Assembly (NCBI RefSeq): GCF_014200725.1
Contig: NZ_JACHCL010000009.1
Location: 56,170-120,169, forward strand
Length of the DNA: 64,000 nt
Source of the DNA: Janthinobacterium silvisoli
GTDB taxonomy: Bacteria > Pseudomonadota > Gammaproteobacteria > Burkholderiales > Burkholderiaceae_D
Reading direction: 5' to 3'
A program made the translations under genes and the position numbers. Of this stretch, positions 1 through 7,391 are shown piece by piece; position 1 is the first letter of the stretch, and each line of letters opens with the position of its first letter. The notes beneath the pieces are model-generated. The model made no database searches, had not been told where the DNA came from, and worked only from the letters and a program-made list of their open reading frames with translations.

Positions 1-966
1 GGCCAGCAGGGTATTGCGCAGGCGCACCAGCGGCGATAGCAAACGCACCGTTACCCAGCCCAGCACCAGGGCGGCCAGCAGCGAGGCGAAGACACTCCAC
101 AGCACCAGCCGGTACAGCACGCCGTCGAATGGCTCAAAGGCGTCGTCGACGGGCAAGGAGGCGGCCAGCAGCCAGTTCACCGATTTCAGGCGCTGGAAGC
201 TGTTGACGGCTTGTATGCCCTGGCTATTGGTGCTGATCATGCTGCCTTCGCCATCGTTCTTGAGCAGTTGCGTGGTGGCCAGATTGGCGTTTGGCGAACG
301 GGGCTGCATCAAGCGGCTGGCGTCCGGGTGCAGTACGTAGAGGGGCACGGGGTCGCGCGTGAGCACAAAATAATAGCCATTCTTGCCGACCTTGGCCTGG
401 CGCAGATGGCCCAGCAGATTGTCCTTGTACAGGCGCAAGACGCCGATTACCACGCCCACCACCTCGCCTTTACCATCGATCACGGGGGCAACCATTTGCA
501 CGATGGGCAGGTGGCTGGTCTTGCCCAGCATGGGTTCGGTGATCATGGCTTTGCGCGTGCGCATCACCGTCTGGAAATAGTCCCGGTCGGCCACGTCGAT
601 ACCGTTGCGTGCCGGCACTGCGGGCACGTCGGCCACCACCTTGCCCTGCTTGTCGAGCACCAGCACATCGTCGAACAGGGCCAGCACGGCCCGCTGTTCA
701 TAGTAGGTGCGCAACTGGCTGGCGTTTTGCATCAGTTCGGGCGGCTGATGCTGCGCCGTCTGCGAGATGATGTCGAGCAACATCTGCAGCTTGTCGTCGA
801 GTTCTTCCGCCGTGCGCGCGACCAGCGCCGTTTGCTGGCTCAGCAGCACCGTGGTGAAGTCGTCGCGCATGCGCTGCACCTGGATCATGGTGACCAGCGC
901 GATCATGGCGATCGAGGTCAGGCTGGTGGCCAGGGCGACTTTTGCTTTGATGCCGAGAGGTTTCAT
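1..966 (-). CDS. Membrane sensor, N-terminal part (Cache + HAMP), truncated by window edge
   Basis: 322 residues are visible and the reading frame runs off the left edge. The protein starts with a short cytoplasmic tail (MKPLGIKAK) and a transmembrane helix at about residues 8-28. A periplasmic region of about 240 residues resembles a double-Cache sensor domain (DRDYFQTVMRTRKAMITEP, then HLPIVQMVAPVIDGKG). A second membrane helix at about 283-303 leads into the start of a HAMP linker (RLLSPLVRLRNTLLA). The output domain lies outside the window, so it could be a methyl-accepting chemotaxis protein, a diguanylate cyclase or a histidine kinase; the architecture is commonest in chemoreceptors. 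The ligand cannot be read from the sequence. It is transcribed away from fnr, with about 217 bases between the two starts. Confidence 0.75.
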   Translation of the reverse strand, partial: MKPLGIKAKVALATSLTSIAMIALVTMIQVQRMRDDFTTVLLSQQTALVARTAEELDDKLQMLLDIISQTAQHQPPELMQNASQLRTYYEQRAVLALFDDVLVLDKQGKVVADVPAVPARNGIDVADRDYFQTVMRTRKAMITEPMLGKTSHLPIVQMVAPVIDGKGEVVGVVIGVLRLYKDNLLGHLRQAKVGKNGYYFVLTRDPVPLYVLHPDASRLMQPRSPNANLATTQLLKNDGEGSMISTNSQGIQAVNSFQRLKSVNWLLAASLPVDDAFEPFDGVLYRLVLWSVFASLLAALVLGWVTVRLLSPLVRLRNTLLA

Positions 967-1183
967 GATTTATTTTCCTATCAATACCCTGGCTTGGCAA
1001 GCAATCAGCCTGTGCCTTTTCGCGTTGCGGCGCTGGCGACGACGGTGCTATAGCGATCTTGCATGATGTTGCCATATAATTAAAGGCTGGATATCGCTAT
1101 TTGCAATGTTTTTCGCTGAAATTGTCGCATGGCAACGTACTATGCAGTAAACTTGATGTTGCATTTTTCTAAAAGGTATACCC

Positions 1184-1942
1184 ATGACTGTAGCGCTACT
1201 TTCGCCTATTCCACCCGTGGTGTCCGTGGAGGCGTTGCGCGCGCGTTGCTCGACGTGCAGCATGCACCAGCTGTGCCTGCCGATGGGCCTGGATGTGGGC
1301 GATATGGACCGCCTGGACCAGATCATCGGCCGCCGCCGCAAGGTACCGCGTGGCGCTTCGCTATTCCGTATCGGCGATGCCTTCCAGAACCTGTATGCCA
1401 TCCGCCTGGGCCATTTCAAGACTTACCAGATCAATCCGGGCGGCGAAGAGCAGGTGACGGGTTTCCAGATGGCCGGTGAATTGCTGGGCATGGACGCCAT
1501 CAGCGCCGACCGCCATCATTGTTATGCGGTGGCACTGGAAGATAGCGAAGTGTGTGAAATTCCGTTTTCCAGCCTGGAACAATTGCTGGGCAATATGCCG
1601 ACCCTGCTGCGCCATTTCCATCGCATGATGAGCCAGGAAATCACGCGCGAGCAAAGCGTGATGCTGTTGCTGGGTAATATGCAAGCGACGCAGCGTTTTG
1701 CGGCCTTCATCGTCAACCTGGCGTCGCGCTATGAAGCACGCGGTTATTCGGGCAGCAATTTCCAGCTGCGCATGTCGCGCGAAGAGATCGGCAATTACCT
1801 GGGCCTGACCATCGAAAGCGTCAGCCGCTTGCTGTCGAAATTCAAGAAGGAAGGCTGGCTGCGCGTGTCGAACCGCGAGATCGAAATCTTGCAGCCAGCA
1901 AAGTTGAAAGCGATTACGGCCGGTACCGACAACTGTAAATAA
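1184..1942 (+). CDS. fnr: FNR-type oxygen-responsive transcription regulator (CRP/FNR family)
   Basis: 252 residues. The N-terminus has the iron-sulfur ligand pattern of FNR: C22, C25 and C31 (CSTCSMHQLC), with the fourth ligand at C124 in VCEIPF, aligning with C122 of E. coli FNR. A cyclic-nucleotide-like beta-barrel occupies about residues 40-150 and a long dimerisation helix about 150-180. The C-terminal helix-turn-helix (about 198-222) carries E211, S214 and R215, the ExxSR recognition signature that reads TTGAT half-sites. Anaerobically, FNR dimers holding a [4Fe-4S] cluster activate micro-oxic respiration genes. Two perfect FNR boxes lie downstream in this window (7108-7121 and 13785-13798). 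The gene converges on ccoH with only three bases between the stop codons. Betaproteobacterial members are also called Anr or FnrL. Confidence 0.93.
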   Translation: MTVALLSPIPPVVSVEALRARCSTCSMHQLCLPMGLDVGDMDRLDQIIGRRRKVPRGASLFRIGDAFQNLYAIRLGHFKTYQINPGGEEQVTGFQMAGELLGMDAISADRHHCYAVALEDSEVCEIPFSSLEQLLGNMPTLLRHFHRMMSQEITREQSVMLLLGNMQATQRFAAFIVNLASRYEARGYSGSNFQLRMSREEIGNYLGLTIESVSRLLSKFKKEGWLRVSNREIEILQPAKLKAITAGTDNCK

Positions 1943-1945
1943 GTT

Positions 1946-2470
1946 TTACAGTTCTTCGTCGGCGCGCAGTGTAATCGCACGCTGCACCGGCCAGGTCCAG
2001 ATGCCCGATAAACGCCATTCGCGCTTGTCGTTTTCCACCAGCACTTGCCAGCGGCTGCGTTCCAGCATCGTCAACGCCACTGAGAAGTTCCCCTGCGCAT
2101 CGGGCTGCACCAGCAGCCGGATATCTTTTTCCGGCAAGGTGGCGTGCGCCAGGTGCAGCTGCAATGGCGCCCGGTAAGCCTTGCCAAAGCTGTGCACGGA
2201 ACCTGTCAAGCGTCCTTGCGCCACGTCATAGGACAGACTGGTGTCCATGGCCAGGTTGCTGGCGACCGTATCGCGCCGCAAGTCCTGGTTGATGGCTTTT
2301 CCTTGCTTGTAGTAATCACCGACCACCAGTGCGTCGGGTTGCGTAAAGGCGATATAGGCCATGACGCTCCCGACGATGACGGACAGGCCAGGGCCCACCA
2401 TCAGTAGCCAGGGCCAGCGGTGTTTATACCAGGGAGCGACAGGCGCTTGCAGTGGCGATGGATGGGACAT
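1946..2470 (-). CDS. ccoH: FixH/CcoH-family cbb3 oxidase assembly protein
   Basis: 174 residues with one membrane helix (WPWLLMVGPGLSVIVGSVMA, about 19-38) and a periplasmic domain of the FixH family containing the conserved VVGDYYKQGKAIN stretch. CcoH/FixH is needed for stable assembly of the cbb3-type cytochrome oxidase at the inner membrane. It is the last gene of the minus-strand run ccoN-O-Q-P-G-H and starts 15 bases after the ccoG stop codon. A short AAAGGAAAA sequence just before the ATG serves as ribosome binding site. Its stop faces the fnr stop, so any terminator must overlap coding sequence. Confidence 0.88.
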   Translation of the reverse strand: MSHPSPLQAPVAPWYKHRWPWLLMVGPGLSVIVGSVMAYIAFTQPDALVVGDYYKQGKAINQDLRRDTVASNLAMDTSLSYDVAQGRLTGSVHSFGKAYRAPLQLHLAHATLPEKDIRLLVQPDAQGNFSVALTMLERSRWQVLVENDKREWRLSGIWTWPVQRAITLRADEEL

Positions 2471-2485
2471 AGGTTTTCCTTTTCT

Positions 2486-3874
2486 TTAGCGCGGTACAAA
2501 AAACACCGCTTTTTCATGCACATGCAGCGAGGCATCGGCTAGTGACGTGAGTGCAATGTCGATCTTGTTTGAACCTTTTTCGCCCACGCCGTGCGGCGTG
2601 CGCAGGCGTATCGGCCAGGCCAGCGTTTCCGTCGGCTCGACAGTTACTTCATCGCGCGTCAGCAGGGTCAAGCCCGGCAAGCCGTCGACCGTGATGCGGT
2701 AGGTCTGGCGCTGCTCGGACGTATTCATGATTTGCAGGCGATACACGTTTTCGATCATGCCGTCTTCAACTTCACGCCCCAGCGAACCACGGTCGCGTAT
2801 CACGTCCAGTTTCAGCGGCGTGCGCAAGAGCAGGGAGCTGCCGACGGCGATGCTGATCAGGGCCAGGATGGCGGTGTAGATCAGCACGCGCGGGCGCATG
2901 GCGCGCCGGCGTATCTGTTTTGAATCGAAGTTGTTGGCCAGTGCATGGTCCGTGCTGTAGCGCACCAGTCCGCGTGGCCGCTTGATCTTGTCCATCACGC
3001 TGTTGCAGGCGTCCACGCAAGCCGCGCAACCTATGCATTCATATTGCAAGCCCTTGCGGATATCGATGCCGGTCGGACACACTTGCACGCACAAGCTGCA
3101 ATCGATGCAGGCACCCAGATTTGCATCGCCACTGGCGGCTTTCTTGTTCAGTGCGCCACGTGGTTCACCGCGCTTCGCATCGTAGGTGACGATCAGGGTA
3201 TCCTGGTCAAACATGGCGCTCTGGAAGCGCGCATACGGGCACATGTATTTGCACACTTGTTCGCGCAGCCAGCCCGCATTGCCATAGGTGGCCAGGCTGT
3301 AAAACAAGACCCAGAACCATTCCCACGGGCCGAAATTAAGCGTAGACACTTCATGCGCGAGTTCCTTTATCGGCGTGAAGTAGCCGACAAAAGTAAAACC
3401 CGTCCACAGGGCGATGGCGCCCCAGGCCAGGTGCTTGGTCGTTTTCCTGGCGGTCTTGTGCAAGGATGGGCCTTGTTTGTCGAGCGCCATGCGCGCGCTG
3501 CGCGTGCCTTCGATCTTGCGTTCGACCCACATGAAGATTTCCGTGTACACGGTTTGCGGGCAGGCAAAGCCGCACCAGACGCGCCCGGCAATGGCGGTGG
3601 CGAGAAACAGCAGATAGGCGCAGATGATCAGCAGGGCCGCCAGGTAGATAAAATCCTGCGGCCACAGCACCACGCCAAAAATGTAGAACTTGCGCGTGGT
3701 CAAGTCGAACAGCAGCGCTTGCCTGCCGTTCCAGCTCAGCCACGGCAAGCCGTAGAACGCCAGCTGGGTCAGCCACAGGCAAACCCAGCGCCAGGTGGCG
3801 TAGCGCCCCTTGGCCTCGCGAGGGTAGATCTGCTCGCGGGCCGCGTACATCTGGATGACTTGAGGCTCAGACAT
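2486..3874 (-). CDS. ccoG: Cytochrome c oxidase accessory protein CcoG (FixG/RdxA), 2x[4Fe-4S] membrane protein
   Basis: 462 residues from the ATG at 3874, which overlaps the ccoP stop by one base (TAATG); an upstream ATG twelve codons earlier lies inside ccoP and is unlikely to be used. Membrane helices occur in the N-terminal half and one near residue 335. A polyferredoxin-like segment holds two [4Fe-4S] motifs (CIDCSLCVQVCP and CIGCAACVDACN). A further Cys motif (CGFACPQTVYTEIF) follows an early helix, and a C-terminal immunoglobulin-like FixG domain ends the protein. CcoG reduces copper(II) to copper(I) for delivery to the CuB centre of cbb3 oxidase. It is transcribed between ccoP and ccoH. 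Confidence 0.95.
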   Translation of the reverse strand: MSEPQVIQMYAAREQIYPREAKGRYATWRWVCLWLTQLAFYGLPWLSWNGRQALLFDLTTRKFYIFGVVLWPQDFIYLAALLIICAYLLFLATAIAGRVWCGFACPQTVYTEIFMWVERKIEGTRSARMALDKQGPSLHKTARKTTKHLAWGAIALWTGFTFVGYFTPIKELAHEVSTLNFGPWEWFWVLFYSLATYGNAGWLREQVCKYMCPYARFQSAMFDQDTLIVTYDAKRGEPRGALNKKAASGDANLGACIDCSLCVQVCPTGIDIRKGLQYECIGCAACVDACNSVMDKIKRPRGLVRYSTDHALANNFDSKQIRRRAMRPRVLIYTAILALISIAVGSSLLLRTPLKLDVIRDRGSLGREVEDGMIENVYRLQIMNTSEQRQTYRITVDGLPGLTLLTRDEVTVEPTETLAWPIRLRTPHGVGEKGSNKIDIALTSLADASLHVHEKAVFFVPR

Positions 3875-4794
3875 TATTTTGCCGCTGGCTGGGGATTCGA
3901 CAAGCTCCACACATAGGCCGACAGCACATGCACTTTCGATTCACCGAGGAATTCACCGAAAGCTGGCATGGTGTTGTTGCGCCCCTTGCGTATGGTTTCC
4001 ATGATGGTGTCGGCGCTGCCGCCATACAGCCAGATCTTGTCTGTCAGGTTAGGCGCACCGAGCTGCTGGTTGCCCTTGCCATCGGCGCCGTGACACGCCA
4101 TGCAGGCGCCGAACTTGGCCTTGCCCAGCACCGATTTGATCGGATCCGCGGTGGAGCCGGATAGGCTCAGCACATAGTGGGCCACGTTTTCGATATCGGT
4201 TTCCGAACCCAGGGCCGCGCCCATGGGCGGCATCTGTCCATTGCGGCCATGCAGGATGGTGGTCTTGATGACGTCCGGCTCGCCGCCGTACAGCCAGTCC
4301 CTGTCGGTCAGGTTGGGAAAACCCTTGTTGCCGCGTGCATCCGAACCATGGCATTGCGCGCAGTAAGTCAGGAACAAGCGTTGACCGATGGCCAGCGCCT
4401 GTGGATCGGCCGCCACCGTCTTCAAGTCCTGGCGCAGGTACTTGTTGAACAGCGGACCGTAATCGGCTTCCGCTTTTTTCAGCTCTTCTTCGTACTGGCC
4501 TGTTGATTTCCAGCCCAGCTTGCCGGCATAGGTGCCCAGGCCCGGATACAGGAACAGATAGGCCAGCGCGAAGACGATGGTGATGTAGAACAACCACATC
4601 CACCAGCGCGGCATCGGCGTGTTCAGCTCCTTCAAATCATCATCCCATACGTGGCCGGTGGTGCCGTCGGCGGGCGCGCCAGGGGCGACCTTGATCTTCG
4701 ATTGCGAGTACAGCAGCACGCCGCAGCCGATGATACCCAGCAAAGACAGCACGATGATGTAGATATTCCAGAACTCACTGGTGAAGTCAGACAT
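3874..4794 (-). CDS. ccoP: Cytochrome cbb3 oxidase subunit III, dihaem cytochrome c CcoP
   Basis: 306 residues. Two N-terminal membrane helices (about 8-29 and 63-85) anchor a periplasmic part with two class I cytochrome c domains; the haem-binding motifs are CAQCH (145-149) and CMACH (231-235). Each has a distal methionine candidate (QMPPMG and TMPAFG). CcoP passes electrons from soluble cytochrome c to CcoO and then to the CcoN active site. The start overlaps the end of ccoQ by eight bases and the stop overlaps the ccoG start by one base, indicating translational coupling. Length is normal for the family. Confidence 0.96.
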   Translation of the reverse strand: MSDFTSEFWNIYIIVLSLLGIIGCGVLLYSQSKIKVAPGAPADGTTGHVWDDDLKELNTPMPRWWMWLFYITIVFALAYLFLYPGLGTYAGKLGWKSTGQYEEELKKAEADYGPLFNKYLRQDLKTVAADPQALAIGQRLFLTYCAQCHGSDARGNKGFPNLTDRDWLYGGEPDVIKTTILHGRNGQMPPMGAALGSETDIENVAHYVLSLSGSTADPIKSVLGKAKFGACMACHGADGKGNQQLGAPNLTDKIWLYGGSADTIMETIRKGRNNTMPAFGEFLGESKVHVLSAYVWSLSNPQPAAK

Positions 4795-4981
4795 GGGTCC
4801 GCTCCTCTGCCGTCACTGCAGCGGGCTGGTCCAGGATCTCGTCATCGAAGGGCAGTTGCGCCGCCGCCTCGATATCGCTCTTGCTGCGGCTGAAGGTCCA
4901 CCACAGTATGCCCACGAACGTCGTAAAGGAAACTACCGTCATGACGCTGCTGGCGCTGTCGAACAGATTGTCGATTGCCAT
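4787..4981 (-). CDS. ccoQ: Cytochrome cbb3 oxidase subunit IV, CcoQ
   Basis: 64 residues with one membrane helix (about 13-31, VMTVVSFTTFVGILWWTF) followed by the RSKSDIEAA segment typical of CcoQ/FixQ. CcoQ stabilises the association of CcoP with the CcoNO core. It starts directly after the ccoO stop and overlaps the beginning of ccoP. Position and length match the family exactly, although such short proteins carry little sequence signal alone. Confidence 0.9.
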   Translation of the reverse strand: MAIDNLFDSASSVMTVVSFTTFVGILWWTFSRSKSDIEAAAQLPFDDEILDQPAAVTAEERTHV

Positions 4982-4982
4982 G

Positions 4983-5597
4983 CTAATTCCTTGTTTTGAT
5001 TAATGTTCCGAGGCCTTGCAGATAGGCGACCAGGGCGTCTTCTTCCGTCTTGTCTTTCAGCTGTTCCGGCGCGGCGGTGATCTCTGCATCGCTGTACGGG
5101 TCGCCCAGGCGGCGCAGCGCGCGCATCTTGGGCATGATCTCGTCCGGCACCAGCTTGGTTTTCGCCAGCCAGGGGTAGGACGGCATATTCGATTCGGGCA
5201 CTACGTCGCGCGGGTTGTTCAAGTGCGTGCGGTGCCATTCATCGCTGTAGCGGCCGCCCACGCGGGCCAGGTCGGGCCCGGTGCGCTTGGAACCCCACTG
5301 GAAGGGGCGGTCATAGACGAACTCGCCAGCGACCGAATAGTGGCCATAGCGTTCCGTTTCTGCGCGCAGCGGACGCACCATTTGCGAGTGGCAGTTGTAG
5401 CAGCCTTCGCGCACATAAATATCGCGGCCGGCCAGGCGCAGCGGTGAGTACGGTTTCAGGCCGGCAATCGGTTCCGTGGTGCTCTTCTGGAAGAACAGGG
5501 GAACGATCTCGACGGCGCCGCCGACGCTGATCACCAGCGTGACCAGGGCGATCAGCAGCCAGGGGTTTCTTTCTATCCATGCGTGTGAAAATTTCAT
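4983..5597 (-). CDS. ccoO: Cytochrome cbb3 oxidase subunit II, monohaem cytochrome c CcoO
   Basis: 204 residues. One N-terminal membrane helix (about 12-34) is followed by a periplasmic cytochrome c domain with the haem motif CYNCH at 66-70 and the conserved [15 protein letters not shown] stretch. A distal methionine candidate lies in [10 protein letters not shown]. CcoO takes electrons from CcoP and hands them to haem b of CcoN. The gene starts 15 bases after the ccoN stop and is followed at once by ccoQ. Length is typical. Confidence 0.96.
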   Translation of the reverse strand: MKFSHAWIERNPWLLIALVTLVISVGGAVEIVPLFFQKSTTEPIAGLKPYSPLRLAGRDIYVREGCYNCHSQMVRPLRAETERYGHYSVAGEFVYDRPFQWGSKRTGPDLARVGGRYSDEWHRTHLNNPRDVVPESNMPSYPWLAKTKLVPDEIMPKMRALRRLGDPYSDAEITAAPEQLKDKTEEDALVAYLQGLGTLIKTRN

Positions 5598-5612
5598 TTG
5601 CTATTGCTCCTG

Positions 5613-7040
5613 TCAGGCGTGCGCCGCGTTCAGTTCGGGGATGCGGGCGACGGGCAATTTGCTGCCGCGCAAGGTCATGTAGGTGTTGTAGCCCATGATG
5701 CACATGCCCGACAGATACAGCAGGCCGCCGGCCACGCGCACCACGTAGTAGGGATAGGTGGCTTTCACGCTTTCGACAAAGGTGTAGGTCAGGGTGCCGT
5801 CCGGGTTGACGGCGCGCCACATCAAGCCTTGCATCACGCCGGCGATCCACATCGCGGCGATGTACAGCACGATGCCGATGGTGGCCACCCAGAAATGCAT
5901 ATCGACCAGGCGGGTGCTATACATTTTCGTGCTGCCCGCCAGGCGCGGCAGCAGATAATAGATCGAACCCATGGTGATGAAACCCACCCAGCCCAAAGCG
6001 CCGCCATGCACATGGGCCACGGTCCAGTCGGTGTAGTGCGACAGCGAGTTGATGGTCTTGATCGACATCATCGGACCTTCGAAGGTGGCGATGCCGTAGA
6101 AGGACAAGGAGACGATCATGAATTTCAAAATCGGGTCGGTGCGCAGCTTGTGCCAGGCGCCCGACAAAGTCATGATGCCGTTGATCATGCCGCCCCACGA
6201 TGGCGCCAGCAATACCAAGGAAAACACCATGCCGATCGATTGCGTCCAGTCAGGCAAGGCCGTGTAGTGCAGATGGTGCGGGCCGGCCCACATATAGGTG
6301 AAGATCAGCGCCCAGAAATGGACGATGGACAAACGGTAGGAATACACGGGACGCTCGGCCTGTTTCGGGATGAAGTAATACACCATGCCCAGGTAGCCAG
6401 CCGTCAGGATAAAGCCCACCGCGTTATGCCCGTACCACCACTGGATCATCGCGTCTTGCACGCCGCTGTAGGCGGAGTAGGACTTGCCTGCCGAGGCTGG
6501 CATCACGGCGCCATTGACTACGTGCAGAATGGTCACGGCCAGGATGTAGGCGCCAAAAAACCAGTTGGCGACATAGATATGTTTCACCTTGCGTTTGATC
6601 AAGGTGCCGAAAAACACGATGGCATACGCGATCCAGACGACGGCGATCAGGATGGCAATCGGCCATTCCAGCTCGGCGTATTCCTTGCCGCGCGTGAGGC
6701 CCATCGGCAGGGTGACGACAGCCGACAAAATCACTGCTTGCCAGCCCCAGAAGGTGAACGCGGCCAGCTTGTCGGAAAACAGGCGCACCTGGCAAGTGCG
6801 CTGCACCACGTAGTAGGAAGTGGCGAACAGGCCGCAGATACCGAAGGCGAAAATCACTGCATTCGTGTGCAGCGGCCGCAGCCGTCCATAGGTCAGCCAT
6901 GGTATGTCGAGGTTGAGGGCAGGCCACGCCAGCTGGGCGGCGATGATGACGCCAACCAGCATGCCGATGATGCCCCAAACCACAGTCGCGATCGCAAATT
7001 GCTTCACGATCTTGTAGTTATAGTTCAGCGATTGATCCAC
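5613..7040 (-). CDS. ccoN: Cytochrome cbb3 oxidase catalytic subunit I, CcoN
   Basis: 475 residues with about twelve membrane helices. Haem-copper oxidase ligands are visible: the low-spin haem histidine in [13 protein letters not shown], the helix with YGHNAVGF, the CuB histidine pair in [15 protein letters not shown], and the haem histidines in the [14 protein letters not shown] stretch. CcoN reduces oxygen to water with very high affinity and pumps protons across the inner membrane. It is first in the order N-O-Q-P-G-H. A perfect FNR box is centred 74 bases upstream of the start, which predicts activation when oxygen is low. Confidence 0.97.
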   Translation of the reverse strand: MDQSLNYNYKIVKQFAIATVVWGIIGMLVGVIIAAQLAWPALNLDIPWLTYGRLRPLHTNAVIFAFGICGLFATSYYVVQRTCQVRLFSDKLAAFTFWGWQAVILSAVVTLPMGLTRGKEYAELEWPIAILIAVVWIAYAIVFFGTLIKRKVKHIYVANWFFGAYILAVTILHVVNGAVMPASAGKSYSAYSGVQDAMIQWWYGHNAVGFILTAGYLGMVYYFIPKQAERPVYSYRLSIVHFWALIFTYMWAGPHHLHYTALPDWTQSIGMVFSLVLLAPSWGGMINGIMTLSGAWHKLRTDPILKFMIVSLSFYGIATFEGPMMSIKTINSLSHYTDWTVAHVHGGALGWVGFITMGSIYYLLPRLAGSTKMYSTRLVDMHFWVATIGIVLYIAAMWIAGVMQGLMWRAVNPDGTLTYTFVESVKATYPYYVVRVAGGLLYLSGMCIMGYNTYMTLRGSKLPVARIPELNAAHA

Positions 7041-7107
7041 AAATGCTCTCCCGGAATGACGATCTATGATGATGGCCAGAGAGTAATTGTTTAACTGTCA
7101 AAAAACT

Positions 7108-7121
7108 TTGATGTGGATCAA
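7108..7121 (-). promoter_or_regulatory. FNR box upstream of ccoN
   Basis: The sequence TTGAT-GTGG-ATCAA is a perfect match to the FNR consensus TTGAT-N4-ATCAA. Its centre is 74 bases before the ccoN start codon, suitable for a class II activated promoter with a leader of roughly 30 bases. An fnr gene lies in the same window. The site could in principle also serve ccoS, but ccoS is transcribed toward it, so ccoN is the target. Confidence 0.85.
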
Positions 7122-7211
7122 AATTCTCCAGATGAAAAAGCGTATTGAACCGGCAGGAAAATGAAACGTGATCCAGGTAAAAAAAGCCGCACAAGATCGC
7201 TGCAAACGCAG

Positions 7212-7388
7212 TCAGTCGCGTGGCTTTTCAGGCGGTGTCTGGACACTTGTATCGTCATCCTGCAACAGACGCAAACCGGGCCCCACCAGGTCGTCGAACT
7301 GGCCGCCGTCCGACGCCGTGAAGAAGACCCAGAGCGCGATGAAGACGACGATGATGCTGAGGGGAATCAGGAGGTAGAGTGCTTCCAT
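7212..7388 (-). CDS. ccoS: cbb3-type oxidase assembly protein CcoS
   Basis: 58 residues. The N-terminal membrane helix (EALYLLIPLSIIVVFIALWV) is followed by the CcoS signature FFTASDGGQFDDLVGPG. CcoS is needed to insert haem and copper into the catalytic subunit of cbb3 oxidase. It begins three bases after the ccoI stop codon, so the two are co-translated. The last gene of the upstream operon, it is separated from ccoN by 171 bases that contain the FNR box. Confidence 0.92.
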   Translation of the reverse strand: MEALYLLIPLSIIVVFIALWVFFTASDGGQFDDLVGPGLRLLQDDDTSVQTPPEKPRD

Positions 7389-7391
7389 GGT

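Noticed and set aside
1156..1168. TTGATGTTGCATT before fnr as an FNR autoregulation site
   Set aside because: Only the left half-site matches; the right half (ATCAA) is absent.
5598..7094. Long plus-strand open frame antisense to ccoN
   Set aside because: It mirrors the ccoN coding frame in GC-rich DNA, its translation is His/Gln/Asp-rich with no domain, and ccoN is certain.
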